This document shows positions 46,953 through 55,258 of a stretch of 64,000 nt of DNA, in pieces (positions within the stretch are counted from its first letter, which is position 1; every line of letters begins with the position of its first letter). The notes beneath the pieces are model-generated. The model saw only the letters and a program-made list of their open reading frames with translations, searched no databases and was not told the origin of the DNA. The position numbers and the translations under genes were made by a program. The stretch lies in assembly GCA_964291485.2 (NCBI GenBank), contig OZ220224.1, positions 4,340,001 through 4,404,000 of the forward strand. The letters run 5' to 3'. Source of the DNA: Kistimonas sp964291485. Its GTDB lineage: Bacteria > Pseudomonadota > Gammaproteobacteria > Pseudomonadales > Endozoicomonadaceae.

Positions 46953-47193
46953 AACAACTCCTTGTTATGAATATGCTTTTCAGCAATTATTTCCTTAATT
47001 TCTATTGAAGCCAGAACGGCATCAAAATCCTTAAAGATTCATCTCTTAATTTTAGTTAACTGAAAATTCCATTCCCAAAAACCCCAAAAACCCCGCATAC
47101 AAAAAACAAACAATCAAATCAACATAAGAATATGTAGCTGCGCAATTAAATAACAAAACGAAAATATAGAATTATTATTTATTCGAATAACAA
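46953..47193 (-). promoter_or_regulatory. AT-rich leader between the 760-aa gene and the giant gene
   Basis: 241 bp, strongly AT-rich in contrast to the flanking genes. It carries the strong giant-gene Shine-Dalgarno (AAGGAG, 5 nt before ATG). No hairpin followed by a T-run was found between the two genes, so co-transcription is possible, but the length and AT content would also fit a separate promoter. I could not assign -35/-10 elements reliably. Confidence 0.4.
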
Positions 47194-49476
47194 TTAATGA
47201 TCGATATTCAAATTACCATTATTCAATAGATTATTAATAATTTCGGATTCCGAACCCAGTGATGATAAATCAACACCATCCAGAACGATTTTCTGAACCG
47301 TCTGTCCATTCACCCGATCCTTTACCGATATTTCTGTATTCCCGTTCACCGTGGCCAAATCCAGATAGGCGTCAATGGTTTCTGCTGACTCGCCAATCAA
47401 CATATCACTGAGATCCAGCACATCGCCATCCGACAGGCTGAAATTCCGGATCGTATCTACTGTCGGTATAGAGGTTTCGGTTTGGTCTCCCTGCTCAAAA
47501 ACAAAAGTGTCCGCACCGGAACCACCCAGCAGGGTATCATTGCCAAAACCACCATAGAGGACGTCATCCCCGGCTCCCCCTACCAGGATATCGTTATTTC
47601 TTGCCCCCCGAAGAATATCATCGCCCGCAGAACCGCTAACAGTCGGATCTTCGATTTCTACAGAGGTATCATCCACGACAACACCGTCACCATTCCCTCC
47701 ATGAGTGAATCGAATGCTTCTGAGTCCTTCACCATAATCTCGCAAGGTATGGTTAACAGTATTCCAACTCCACGTCGCCCATTCGTTCGATGATTGCCAG
47801 CTATGAATCACGCTGCCGTATTCATCTAATAATTCAACCTGCATCTGGTATTGGGCGGAATATTCAAAGCTGGTCGACACAAACCAGTCCTGCACCGTAA
47901 TATCCGGCGCGGTATCGAGATACTCGGCACTGTACCCTTTGGCCAGCAGGTCAATTGTCTGAGACTTGCTCGCTGCACCGTTTCCCTGCCACTGACCGGT
48001 GATATTGTCGTGTCCGCCAAACGGCAACGTTGTCCACGAGCCTTCCCTATCCCAGTGGCTCATCCGCCAATCAGAAGCTCCCGGATCGTCCAGCAGATTA
48101 TCCGACATCCACTGACGATTCTGCACGGAGATGTCAAATGTCTGTTGTTCACTGGAAGCACTTCCATCGCTCACTGTAAAGTCAAAACTGGCGCTTCGAT
48201 CACTACTGACCGACGGAGCTGTGTAGAGGAGTTTGTCAATATCACTGGCCTGAATCACCTGATTCACATAAACCGATGCACCGTCATAGGTCAGAGTGCC
48301 TGTCGCCGGCAACGATTTGATGGTGATGGCCTGCAGGGCATCACCGGCATCCGCATCCCTGAAGCCAAAATCATCAGCGGTAAACGAATAGTCAGCGCTT
48401 TCTGTCGTGGCCAAAGCCCTTGGATCAGCTTCCGGGTCATCACTCTGGGCAGAAACCTGTATACTCAGCGTGGCAGGCGCACTGATCTGACTGCCATCAC
48501 TGACGGTATAGCGAATATTGGCATAGTCATTCCCATGTGCGTTAGCTGCAGGAATAAACACAAGGTCACCGATGGACGACGCAGCAATATCCTGATCTGT
48601 CAGAACGACTTCACCATCAAATACCAAAATGCCCTGTGCTGGTAACTGTGCAATTCTGACGGTGTATTTTAAGCTCGTGCTCTCTGTACTCAGACCAAAG
48701 TCACCGGGCGCAAAAAAGTATCGGCCATCCTCCCCAAGGCTGATACTTTTGCTGAGTGCCTTTAGCATAGGCTCAACAACGCTCTGAGGCGCGGATTCTT
48801 CCAGTAGCGCCTGACCTAGCATCTGAATTTTGTCGCCCGGATACTCAGCATCCTGTTCACGCTCGTATGTCTTTATACCAATGTCATCAATTTCATCGAG
48901 CAATGTCTGAACACGTTTATCTTCCTGACTGTTTTCCGGATTGCGGTTGAGAACCGGTTGGTCAGGACTCAAACGGAGAATGGGGTCATCCTCAAAATCC
49001 AGTATTTCTGACCTTTCTTCAGCTTCCGGAAGCATCATTGTTTCTGACTTTTTATACCAATCAGTCCCTAAACTTTGCTCAGACAGTAAAGCCTTATGAT
49101 CCCCTCGACTTTCAGTATCTTCAGAATACCGATTCCGTTCCGCCTGGAATGGTTCTTCCTGCCACGCTGAAATCTCAGTCTCCGCGTAGGGGATGGCCGA
49201 CAGAAGCTCTTCTTCCTTGTATTTTTCTGGTGACAGGCGAGCATCCGCAGTAACAAAAGGCGCATTGTGCCTGGTTTCTGGCAGTGGTTCAGCACCTCCG
49301 CCGTCCCCTGCAGACGGTTGCTTCACAACAAAAGCCGGTGCAGGATTCGGCTCAACAACTGATGCCTGAAGCTCATCACCCTTCAGAGTCGTTTGCCTAC
49401 CAACCATCTCAGAATTACTCCCCGGTTGAGCTGCATCCTGCAACTGACCGGAATCCCTTGAAGGTTCATCCACCAT
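47194..49476 (-). CDS. type I-secreted miniature paralogue of the giant protein, with FBA-like domain
   Basis: 760 aa; AAAGGA lies 7-8 nt before the ATG. Residues 1-230 are acidic, Glu/Pro/Gln-rich, without a Sec signal, and share the opening (MVDEPS against MADEPS), the ETMMLP block and the LLDEIDDIGIK motif (about 190-200) with the giant. Residues about 235-345 and 350-450 are two cadherin-like repeats. Residues 457-610 are an FBA-like domain (NLLDDPG, SKSQTIDLLAKGYSAEYLDTAPDITVQDWF, LRDYGEGLRSIRFTHGG, DDTSVEI) in which the loop carrying the sugar-binding Tyr-Trp in Fbs1 is missing. RTX nonapeptides (GGAGDDVLYGGFGNDTLLGG) and the same secretion tail as the giant (to NNGNLNIDH) follow. No cysteine seen. 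It may be an accessory adhesin, or the ancestral form from which the giant expanded. No exporter genes are adjacent. Confidence 0.88.
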   Translation of the reverse strand: MVDEPSRDSGQLQDAAQPGSNSEMVGRQTTLKGDELQASVVEPNPAPAFVVKQPSAGDGGGAEPLPETRHNAPFVTADARLSPEKYKEEELLSAIPYAETEISAWQEEPFQAERNRYSEDTESRGDHKALLSEQSLGTDWYKKSETMMLPEAEERSEILDFEDDPILRLSPDQPVLNRNPENSQEDKRVQTLLDEIDDIGIKTYEREQDAEYPGDKIQMLGQALLEESAPQSVVEPMLKALSKSISLGEDGRYFFAPGDFGLSTESTSLKYTVRIAQLPAQGILVFDGEVVLTDQDIAASSIGDLVFIPAANAHGNDYANIRYTVSDGSQISAPATLSIQVSAQSDDPEADPRALATTESADYSFTADDFGFRDADAGDALQAITIKSLPATGTLTYDGASVYVNQVIQASDIDKLLYTAPSVSSDRSASFDFTVSDGSASSEQQTFDISVQNRQWMSDNLLDDPGASDWRMSHWDREGSWTTLPFGGHDNITGQWQGNGAASKSQTIDLLAKGYSAEYLDTAPDITVQDWFVSTSFEYSAQYQMQVELLDEYGSVIHSWQSSNEWATWSWNTVNHTLRDYGEGLRSIRFTHGGNGDGVVVDDTSVEIEDPTVSGSAGDDILRGARNNDILVGGAGDDVLYGGFGNDTLLGGSGADTFVFEQGDQTETSIPTVDTIRNFSLSDGDVLDLSDMLIGESAETIDAYLDLATVNGNTEISVKDRVNGQTVQKIVLDGVDLSSLGSESEIINNLLNNGNLNIDH
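47648..48108 (-). other. diverged FBA-like domain of the 760-aa protein
   Basis: Residues about 457-610. The scaffold motifs of the FBA fold are kept: SDNLL at the start, KSQTIDLLAKGY, DITVQDWF, DYGEGLRSIRFTHGG and DDTSV. After HGG the sequence is only NGDGVVV, so the loop that holds the glycan-contacting Tyr-Trp in Fbs1 is shortened. Sugar binding of the known type is therefore unlikely unless other loops serve. Confidence 0.72.
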
Positions 49477-49678
49477 GAAAACATCCTTTAGGAATACAAG
49501 TTTTTATCACTATTTGAAATATTATTTATAACAAACAACCACAAGCATAAAATACAGTTAATCTTTATAAGCTTAGATTCATTAGTGTACTCACTGGTAA
49601 TACAGGCGACATAAAAAGAAAAATTATTAGATTAAAATGCAAGTACCTTAATACATTAAATTCTTTAATTTTCAGGCT

Positions 49679-49891
49679 TCAGCGAATTAACCAGAAAACA
49701 AGAAGAAACAACCCCGGCGCAAAAAAACCAAGGAGTGCACCGGATTCTCGATCCCCCCAGCGTTTTTCTGAAAATTCTCCCATCCAGTAACACAGCACTA
49801 TCCATCCAATAATGCCAACCACCACGAAAAACCAGCCAACGGGACTGAGCCCGGAAAGAAGCGCTATCAGATCCACATTTTTTACTCCCAT
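49679..49891 (-). CDS. small two-helix membrane protein
   Basis: 70 aa, not assigned to a family. Two hydrophobic segments (about 17-37, WFFVVVGIIGWIVLCYW; and about 53-69, LGFFAPGLFLLVFWLIR) are joined by a short charged loop (GEFSEKRWGDRESG). That is a plausible inner-membrane hairpin protein. A longer overlapping frame on the same strand (49665-49946) is Cys/Trp-rich and less protein-like. The ribosome-binding site is weak, so the call rests on composition. Confidence 0.5.
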   Translation of the reverse strand: MGVKNVDLIALLSGLSPVGWFFVVVGIIGWIVLCYWMGEFSEKRWGDRESGALLGFFAPGLFLLVFWLIR

Positions 49892-50137
49892 GGTTGGACC
49901 ATTGTTCGCATTCCATTATGGCAAAACAATGGATAATAGAAGCCATGAATTACGATCTATCAGTGGGAATAAACACATTAACATCAGAGACCGGCATTTT
50001 TTATAGCTAAAACCGTATATTTTGAAATATAAACATATCTCATCTATTAATTATCGAAATATAAAGAATTATTTATTTTAAAAAATCCATCCAGAATCAT
50101 ACGCGCCAGTATGACTCTGAATTATTTGATAGCCGTA

Positions 50138-51019
50138 TTATTTTTTCATCATTTCACAGGGCGTTTTACGCTCTACAGTGCCGGTGAACCAGGCAATATC
50201 GTAGCTCTGGGCCTTCACCTTCAAATCAGGCAGATGACCATCTGCTACCTCAATGAATCCGACACTGGCGAGCTTGGCCTCAGGGCGTAGCTGATGCACA
50301 TAACGCGGCACGCCCACATCCTTACGGGCATGGAATGCACCGGCAAGCAAGGCAACCCCCTGCTCCCGCTGGATCAAACTCTCAGCCATGCGGGTGTCCC
50401 GAGCCTGCTGGATACGGGTCATGGCGTCCAGCATGGTGTCATCGGCCATACCGCAGTGCGATTCACGAATCTGTTCACGAATCGTCGCGATTGCTGCCTC
50501 ATTGAGTATTTCCCTTGATGGCGTCGCTTTCTCGCGATAAATCTGCATCAATTCGTCACGATCCATATTGGCAGAGCGGACAGGCACCTGATTCGCAATC
50601 GCCCAGGCGACAATGGGGCCGTAGTATTCCCAGGTCCAGTTCTTGTCCCAACCGATCGTATCCCGCAGTTCATCAGAAAACGGCAGTTTTCTGGCATAAG
50701 CCTTATCCATCCCTGCCTGCTGACCAGGGCGCAGCATCTCAATGCTTAGCTGCTTCAACCAGCCAACCTGGTATAACGCCTGAAGCACTTCCAACTGATA
50801 AGCATGATGGGTGGCATTGTCATGCCGTTCGCCAAGAATGACATAATCCGATGTTGCCAATGTGGATAACAGGTCTGATCTGGTCAACGATTCACCCGTT
50901 TTGACAACCTGAATGCGTTCCGATTCCTGCGTTCTTTCATGGGACAAAACACTGCAGGCAGAGAGCCCCAGAACCAGCCATGCTGCTGTAAAACTTTTTA
51001 AGAGGTGGGAAACCGTCAT
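50138..51019 (-). CDS. ChaN-like haem-binding lipoprotein
   Basis: 293 aa from the ATG at 51019 (a TTG one codon upstream is also possible; AAGGA lies 9 nt before the ATG). The lipoprotein signal ends in LSAC, so lipidation at about Cys22. The domain has the ChaN/Tiki-superfamily signature ILGERHDNATHHAYQLEVLQAL (written here in shortened form: GERHD then THH), the WEYYGPIVAWA region and GAFHARKDVGVPRY near the C-terminus. ChaN of Campylobacter is an iron-regulated lipoprotein that binds stacked haems, proposed to hand haem between the outer-membrane receptor and the periplasmic carrier. Its place next to hmuTUV supports that role here. It lies 93 bp downstream of hmuV and probably belongs to the same transcript. 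Confidence 0.85.
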   Translation of the reverse strand: MTVSHLLKSFTAAWLVLGLSACSVLSHERTQESERIQVVKTGESLTRSDLLSTLATSDYVILGERHDNATHHAYQLEVLQALYQVGWLKQLSIEMLRPGQQAGMDKAYARKLPFSDELRDTIGWDKNWTWEYYGPIVAWAIANQVPVRSANMDRDELMQIYREKATPSREILNEAAIATIREQIRESHCGMADDTMLDAMTRIQQARDTRMAESLIQREQGVALLAGAFHARKDVGVPRYVHQLRPEAKLASVGFIEVADGHLPDLKVKAQSYDIAWFTGTVERKTPCEMMKK

Positions 51020-51112
51020 CAATCTTGTCCTTCTGATATCTCAACAACGTACTGAATTGGTCGATTCCATCCAGTACGTTTAAAGCCTCATGCCTGGATA
51101 GCGTCCAAACCG

Positions 51113-51892
51113 TTATTCAGCCACAACCAGCGGGTAGCCATGCACCGGATGCGCCATAATCATGGCACGGATATCAAATACCGATTGAATCGTATCCTGG
51201 GTCAGCACTTCCGCCGGGCAACCATCTGCACATTTTTTACCCTCTTTTAGAATCACTATCCGGTCGGCATACTGAGCGGCCAGATTCAGGTCATGCAGAA
51301 TAACGATGACACCAACCCCCTGACTGGCAAAGGCCCGAGCGACCGACAATGTCTGATGCTGATGCCTTGGATCCAGAGCTGATGTTGGTTCATCCAGCAG
51401 CAATACCCGGCTCCCCACCAGTGGCGGATCCCAGATCTGCGCCAGCACACGGGCCAGATGAACCCGCTGTTTTTCGCCGCCAGACAAATGGGTATAACTG
51501 CGATCCGCCAGGTGCAGTGCATCCACTTCCAATAGCGCCCGTCGGCAAATATCCTGATTATGTTCCCGGCTGCTGGTGTGGGGGGTTCGTCCCATCTGCA
51601 CCACTTCATTCACCGTGAAGGAAAAACTCAGGGTGGAGGACTGGGGCAGGATAGCCATCTGCAGTGCGCATTCCAGCGGCGCCCAGTCTGCTACCGGTTT
51701 TTCGCCCAAAAACACCTGACCACTTTCTGGTGGATATTCATTGGTTATTGCACGGAGCAGCGTACTTTTGCCAGCGCCATTGGGACCCAACACGGCCACC
51801 ACTTCACCGGCACTGAGATTCAAGGAAACATCGGACAGTAATGCCCGGGAGCCCCGTCTGACGGTAACGCCATCAATATTCAGACAGATCAT
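51113..51892 (-). CDS. hmuV: haem ABC transporter ATP-binding protein HmuV
   Basis: 259 aa from the ATG at 51892; a TTG at 51898 overlapping the hmuU stop codon would add two residues and has slightly better RBS spacing. It energises haem import through HmuU. Motifs: Walker A GPNGAGKST (36-44), Q-loop AILPQSSTLSFSFTV, signature LSGGEKQRVHLARVLAQI, Walker B RVLLLDEPTSALDPRHQ, and switch His in VILHDLNLAAQYADR. The length and the FSFTV.EVV.MGR segment are typical of the HmuV/FecE-type family. Coupled to hmuU by near-overlap. Confidence 0.95.
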   Translation of the reverse strand: MICLNIDGVTVRRGSRALLSDVSLNLSAGEVVAVLGPNGAGKSTLLRAITNEYPPESGQVFLGEKPVADWAPLECALQMAILPQSSTLSFSFTVNEVVQMGRTPHTSSREHNQDICRRALLEVDALHLADRSYTHLSGGEKQRVHLARVLAQIWDPPLVGSRVLLLDEPTSALDPRHQHQTLSVARAFASQGVGVIVILHDLNLAAQYADRIVILKEGKKCADGCPAEVLTQDTIQSVFDIRAMIMAHPVHGYPLVVAE

Positions 51893-51894
51893 CT

Positions 51895-52941
51895 TCAACC
51901 GATCCTGTTGCGTTGCTGCCAGAGGAGGGAAATAAAGAAAGGTGCACCCAGCAGTGCCGTGACAATTCCAATCGGCAACTCCGCCGGGGTAATCACGATA
52001 CGGGCAATAATGTCAGCCGCCAGCAGGATCATGGCGCCCAGCAGACAGGAGGAAGGGAGCAGCCAGCGATGGTCCGGCCCAATGGAGAGTCTCACCAGGT
52101 GTGGCACCACCAGTCCGACAAATCCGATCATACCGGCCACGGCGACAGCAACCCCCACACCCAGTGCAGTAATCAGGATCAACTGTAACTTGAGTTTCTG
52201 CACATCCTGTCCCAGATGCCGGGCTTCAGATTCCCCCAGCAATAGGGCATTCAAACCGCGCGCCTTGCTGATCAGTAATAACTGCAGGGGAATCAAACAG
52301 GATGCCGCCATGATAATGGTCTGCCAATTCCCGCTGGCGAGGCTGCCCATCTGCCAGAAGGTCATGTTACGCAGCATGGTGTCGTCGGCCACATAATTCA
52401 TCAGGCCAATACCTGCACCACTCAGAGCGCTGACAGCGATACCCGCCAGCAGCATGGTAGCCACTGAGGTTCCCTGGTTGGTTGTACCAATCCGATAAAC
52501 CAGCAAGGTTGATGTGAATCCACCCACAAACGCCGCCACTGACACGGTATACGCCTGGAATAACTCAGTCACGGAAACCAGCCAGGTGCCGCCCAGGACA
52601 ATACCCAGTCCTGCGCCCAGCGCCGCACCACCGGAAACACCGATAATACTGGGGTCAGCCAGCGCATTTCTGAACAAACCCTGCATCGCCGCACCGCAGG
52701 CCGCAAGACTGCTGCCAACGAGAACACCCAGCAGTGTCCGGGGTAGACGAATCGCTTCAACAATCAGCTGCTGCTGTCGATCAGGCTCAACCGATGTCAG
52801 CCCCAGCCGGTACATCAGAATATCGACAGTATCCGCCAGTGATACCGGAATCGGTCCCGTACCAATAGACAGCAGCATAACCAGAGGTAAAAGTATCAGC
52901 AGTCCCGTAAAAAAAAGACGGGCCTTTTTTTCTCTATCCAT
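51895..52941 (-). CDS. hmuU: haem ABC transporter permease HmuU
   Basis: 348 aa from the ATG at 52941 (the frame also extends four codons to a TTG). FecCD/BtuC-family inner-membrane permease with about ten hydrophobic segments. The family hallmarks are RLPRTLLGVLVGSSLAACGAAMQGLFRNALADPSIIGVSGGAALGA (PRTL and NPLADP-type motif) and GFVGLVVPHLVRLSIGPDHR near the C-terminus, the coupling loop to the ATPase. It ends with LGAPFFISLLWQQR. It stands 265 bp downstream of hmuT with a terminator-like hairpin in between. Confidence 0.95.
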   Translation of the reverse strand: MDREKKARLFFTGLLILLPLVMLLSIGTGPIPVSLADTVDILMYRLGLTSVEPDRQQQLIVEAIRLPRTLLGVLVGSSLAACGAAMQGLFRNALADPSIIGVSGGAALGAGLGIVLGGTWLVSVTELFQAYTVSVAAFVGGFTSTLLVYRIGTTNQGTSVATMLLAGIAVSALSGAGIGLMNYVADDTMLRNMTFWQMGSLASGNWQTIIMAASCLIPLQLLLISKARGLNALLLGESEARHLGQDVQKLKLQLILITALGVGVAVAVAGMIGFVGLVVPHLVRLSIGPDHRWLLPSSCLLGAMILLAADIIARIVITPAELPIGIVTALLGAPFFISLLWQQRNRIG

Positions 52942-53206
52942 TGCGTAAAACAATTCTCAAACAACCCGGCCGGTCAACAGCGCAACCATGACGACAATCC
53001 GGCGGGCGATACCCTGCTGTCTGTTCCGGAGGCAGGGATTACGCCCCGCCTTCCTGCCAGCATTCAGTATCAGGTGACTGAAGAGGAACCCAGTATAGAT
53101 GCACGCGCTGATATTCCTGACGCTTTTAACACATGCTTTACATAATACTGACAGAAACAATCAGGAATAGGCCTGAATACCGGCCTATTCCTCGATCTCG
53201 CCGTTA
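52942..53206 (-). other. hmuT-hmuU intergenic region
   Basis: 265 bp between two genes that are usually adjacent. It holds the hairpin described at 53141-53192. A short open frame (52957-53160) has no protein-like composition or RBS. No clear Fur box was found here; a separate promoter for hmuUV is possible but not visible. Confidence 0.5.
53141..53192 (-). terminator. hairpin terminator/attenuator after hmuT
   Basis: Perfect 11-bp inverted repeat (53163-53173 and 53182-53192, 8-nt loop) 14 bp beyond the hmuT stop codon, followed on the minus strand by the T-rich GATTGTTTCTG. The placement parallels the pstS-pstC hairpin and would lower hmuUV expression relative to the binding protein. Confidence 0.6.
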
Positions 53207-54076
53207 TCAGCTTTCAGGATAAAACTCAGTGGCCAGCGCCAGTGCAGCCTCACCCACTCGTGGTCCAAGTCCACCAACCAGCAAGGTGCCATCCACCGGG
53301 ACAATGCGCTTGTTGACGCCGGCAGGTGTCATAGCCAGCCCCGATTGCATGGCCAGTACTTTGGCTTCATCCGGTGCTTCATGGGAGGACTGTGTAATCA
53401 GGATAAGATCCGGACGCATCGACAATGCCGCTTCATCGGATACCTGACGGAAACGCTCAAAGTGGCTAGCTGCCACATTGGTTCCACCGGCCAGTTGAAT
53501 CAGCGTGTCTGCCGTGGTGCCCGCACCGGCGACCATGGGCGTACCGTTATGGGATAACAACAACAATACCCGGGGCTTCTCACCTTTGAATCTGGCTTTA
53601 GCTGCATCAATATCCTGCTGGATCTTCGCCTGCAGCTGACCGCCTTCCCGGGATTTATCCAACAGGGCTGCCGTCTGCTCAATCCGCTGATATAAGTTCT
53701 GCAGAGAAGCATCCGTGGTCAGGATATCCACTTTCACCGCCGTCGCCTGCAACTGCTTGATGACTGGCGGAGGACCCATTTCATCAGAGCCAATCACCCG
53801 ATCCGGTCGCAGAGACAATACACCTTCCGTCGACAGCGCACGGTGGTAACCGACTTTGGGCAAATCCTGTACGGCTGCCGGCTGCTGACTCGTGACATCC
53901 ACGGCAACCACCTGCTCTCCGGCACCCAGTGCATAGACCAGTTCTGTGACACTACTGCCGACCGTGACAAGACGCGGCGATTCTGCAGCCTGTGCAACCG
54001 TCATCACTGCCAGAGTGATCGCGGCGGTGACTGACCTGAGCGGCTTCAACCACTGGGACTTCCGAAGCGTAACCAT
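53207..54076 (-). CDS. hmuT: periplasmic haem-binding protein HmuT
   Basis: 289 aa. A Sec signal peptide (ITLAVMTVAQAAE, cleavage near residue 31) leads into a class III periplasmic binding protein: RLVTVGSSVTELVYALGAGEQVVAVDVTS, then YHRALSTEGVLSLRPDRVIG and the C-terminal GGLGPRVGEAALALATEFYPE. The Tyr in VGYHRALS is at the place of the haem-ligating Tyr of the HmuT/PhuT/ShuT family. It carries haem from the receptor side to HmuUV. It begins 2 bp after the exbD stop codon, so exbB-exbD-hmuT are one transcription unit. Confidence 0.94.
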   Translation of the reverse strand: MVTLRKSQWLKPLRSVTAAITLAVMTVAQAAESPRLVTVGSSVTELVYALGAGEQVVAVDVTSQQPAAVQDLPKVGYHRALSTEGVLSLRPDRVIGSDEMGPPPVIKQLQATAVKVDILTTDASLQNLYQRIEQTAALLDKSREGGQLQAKIQQDIDAAKARFKGEKPRVLLLLSHNGTPMVAGAGTTADTLIQLAGGTNVAASHFERFRQVSDEAALSMRPDLILITQSSHEAPDEAKVLAMQSGLAMTPAGVNKRIVPVDGTLLVGGLGPRVGEAALALATEFYPES

Positions 54077-54078
54077 GA

Positions 54079-54501
54079 TTAGTGTGCATCCTCCATCTGA
54101 ATCTGTGCAGCCGTCATATTATTTTGTTGCAGGAACGCCAACAGCTGAACCAGGCGCTCCATCGGTACATTGCGATCCCCTGCAATCATCAGCGGACGCT
54201 CCGGTTGGCTGGCAACACGCTGCTTCAATGCCGAGGCAAAATTATCCCAATCAGAGAAACGCTTCCCATCAATGGCCCAGCCTTCATCTCCGGGCATCAG
54301 GTTGACGGCGAGCGTATCCGGCTCCTGAAGGGTAACCGCGGCTTCAGCACCCGCTTCCGGCAAATCTACCTTCAACACATTAGGCGCAACATTCGCGGTA
54401 AACATCAGGAACACCATGACAATGAAGATGACGTCCAGCAGGGGCGTCAAGTCAGGCAGCAGTGAACCCTGGGGTTCATCATTATGGGAAATGCTGATCA
54501 T
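54079..54501 (-). CDS. exbD: TonB-system energy-transduction protein ExbD
   Basis: 140 aa. A short cytoplasmic N-terminus is followed by one membrane helix (PDLTPLLDVIFIVMVFLMFTANV, with the conserved proton-pathway Asp in LLDVIF) and a periplasmic domain (MIAGDRNVPMERLVQLLAFLQ). It couples the proton gradient to TonB together with ExbB. Its start overlaps the exbB stop by 4 bp (ATGA-type). Confidence 0.94.
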   Translation of the reverse strand: MISISHNDEPQGSLLPDLTPLLDVIFIVMVFLMFTANVAPNVLKVDLPEAGAEAAVTLQEPDTLAVNLMPGDEGWAIDGKRFSDWDNFASALKQRVASQPERPLMIAGDRNVPMERLVQLLAFLQQNNMTAAQIQMEDAH

Positions 54502-55181
54502 GCCGCCCGTTCCCGAAAGGCCACCACCCGACCGTCATCACTCATGCCGTTTTCTGTCATGTTGACGCCTTCCAGCAGCAGGTTGACGTGGTTCAGCACA
54601 AACTCGAGTCGGCCAATGTAGTGGTTGGACCACAGCGTGAAACCATGGCTGGCCGCCAACGAGGGAATCGCGATGATCAAACCAAAGGCCGTCGTGTACA
54701 TGGCGACCCAGAGACCATCCGCCAGCACCGCCGGTGTAACAGGACCCGTACTCATGGCCATACCCTGGAACATATCGATCATCCCGATCACGGTGCCCAG
54801 CAGGCCAATCATCGGGCTTAACACACCGATCAGCATCAGGAAACGCAACCAGGCCTGCAGACGCTGGCGCTGGCGCAACAGCCAGAGACCGGCCACTTCC
54901 TCGCGCACGGCCTTACCGCTGGCGGCGTGGCTCAGCAATACCGCCACGCCCTTGCTCAGACAGTGCCCCTGTGTGCACAGGTTGGCGCACAGGTCATTCT
55001 GACGATTCTCGGCCCGATGCTTCTGAACATTTTCCATCATGGCGCGTACCCGGCGCTGGCTCAGCGACGGCAACATCAAATAGGTGAGCGTCCGCTCAAG
55101 GATAAACGCGAGTGACAGGCAGGAAAGTACGATCAGCGGCCAGCTGACAGGCCCCAAACGTGAGAGATATTCTTGCCACAT
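54498..55181 (-). CDS. exbB: TonB-system proton channel protein ExbB
   Basis: 227 aa MotA/TolQ/ExbB-family protein. It has three membrane segments: about 15-33 (WPLIVLSCLSLAFILERTL), about 112-135 (FLMLIGVLSPMIGLLGTVIGMI) and about 150-175 (LADGLWVAMYTTAFGLIIAIPSLA). The conserved GLLGTVxGM motif and the TTAFGL motif of the third helix are both clear. It lies 77 bp after tonB. The cytoplasmic loop has several Cys residues (LCANLCTQGHC), which is unusual for the family. Confidence 0.93.
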   Translation of the reverse strand: MWQEYLSRLGPVSWPLIVLSCLSLAFILERTLTYLMLPSLSQRRVRAMMENVQKHRAENRQNDLCANLCTQGHCLSKGVAVLLSHAASGKAVREEVAGLWLLRQRQRLQAWLRFLMLIGVLSPMIGLLGTVIGMIDMFQGMAMSTGPVTPAVLADGLWVAMYTTAFGLIIAIPSLAASHGFTLWSNHYIGRLEFVLNHVNLLLEGVNMTENGMSDDGRVVAFRERAA

Positions 55182-55258
55182 AATGAATTACCTGTATCTA
55201 ACAAACTCAAAAAACGGTTTTGGTACAAAACGAATAATGTGGATAGTGAATAGAAGGC

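Noticed and set aside
52957..53160. 67-codon frame between hmuT and hmuU
   Set aside because: Basic, Cys-containing, no RBS, and the region is better explained as intergenic with a terminator hairpin.
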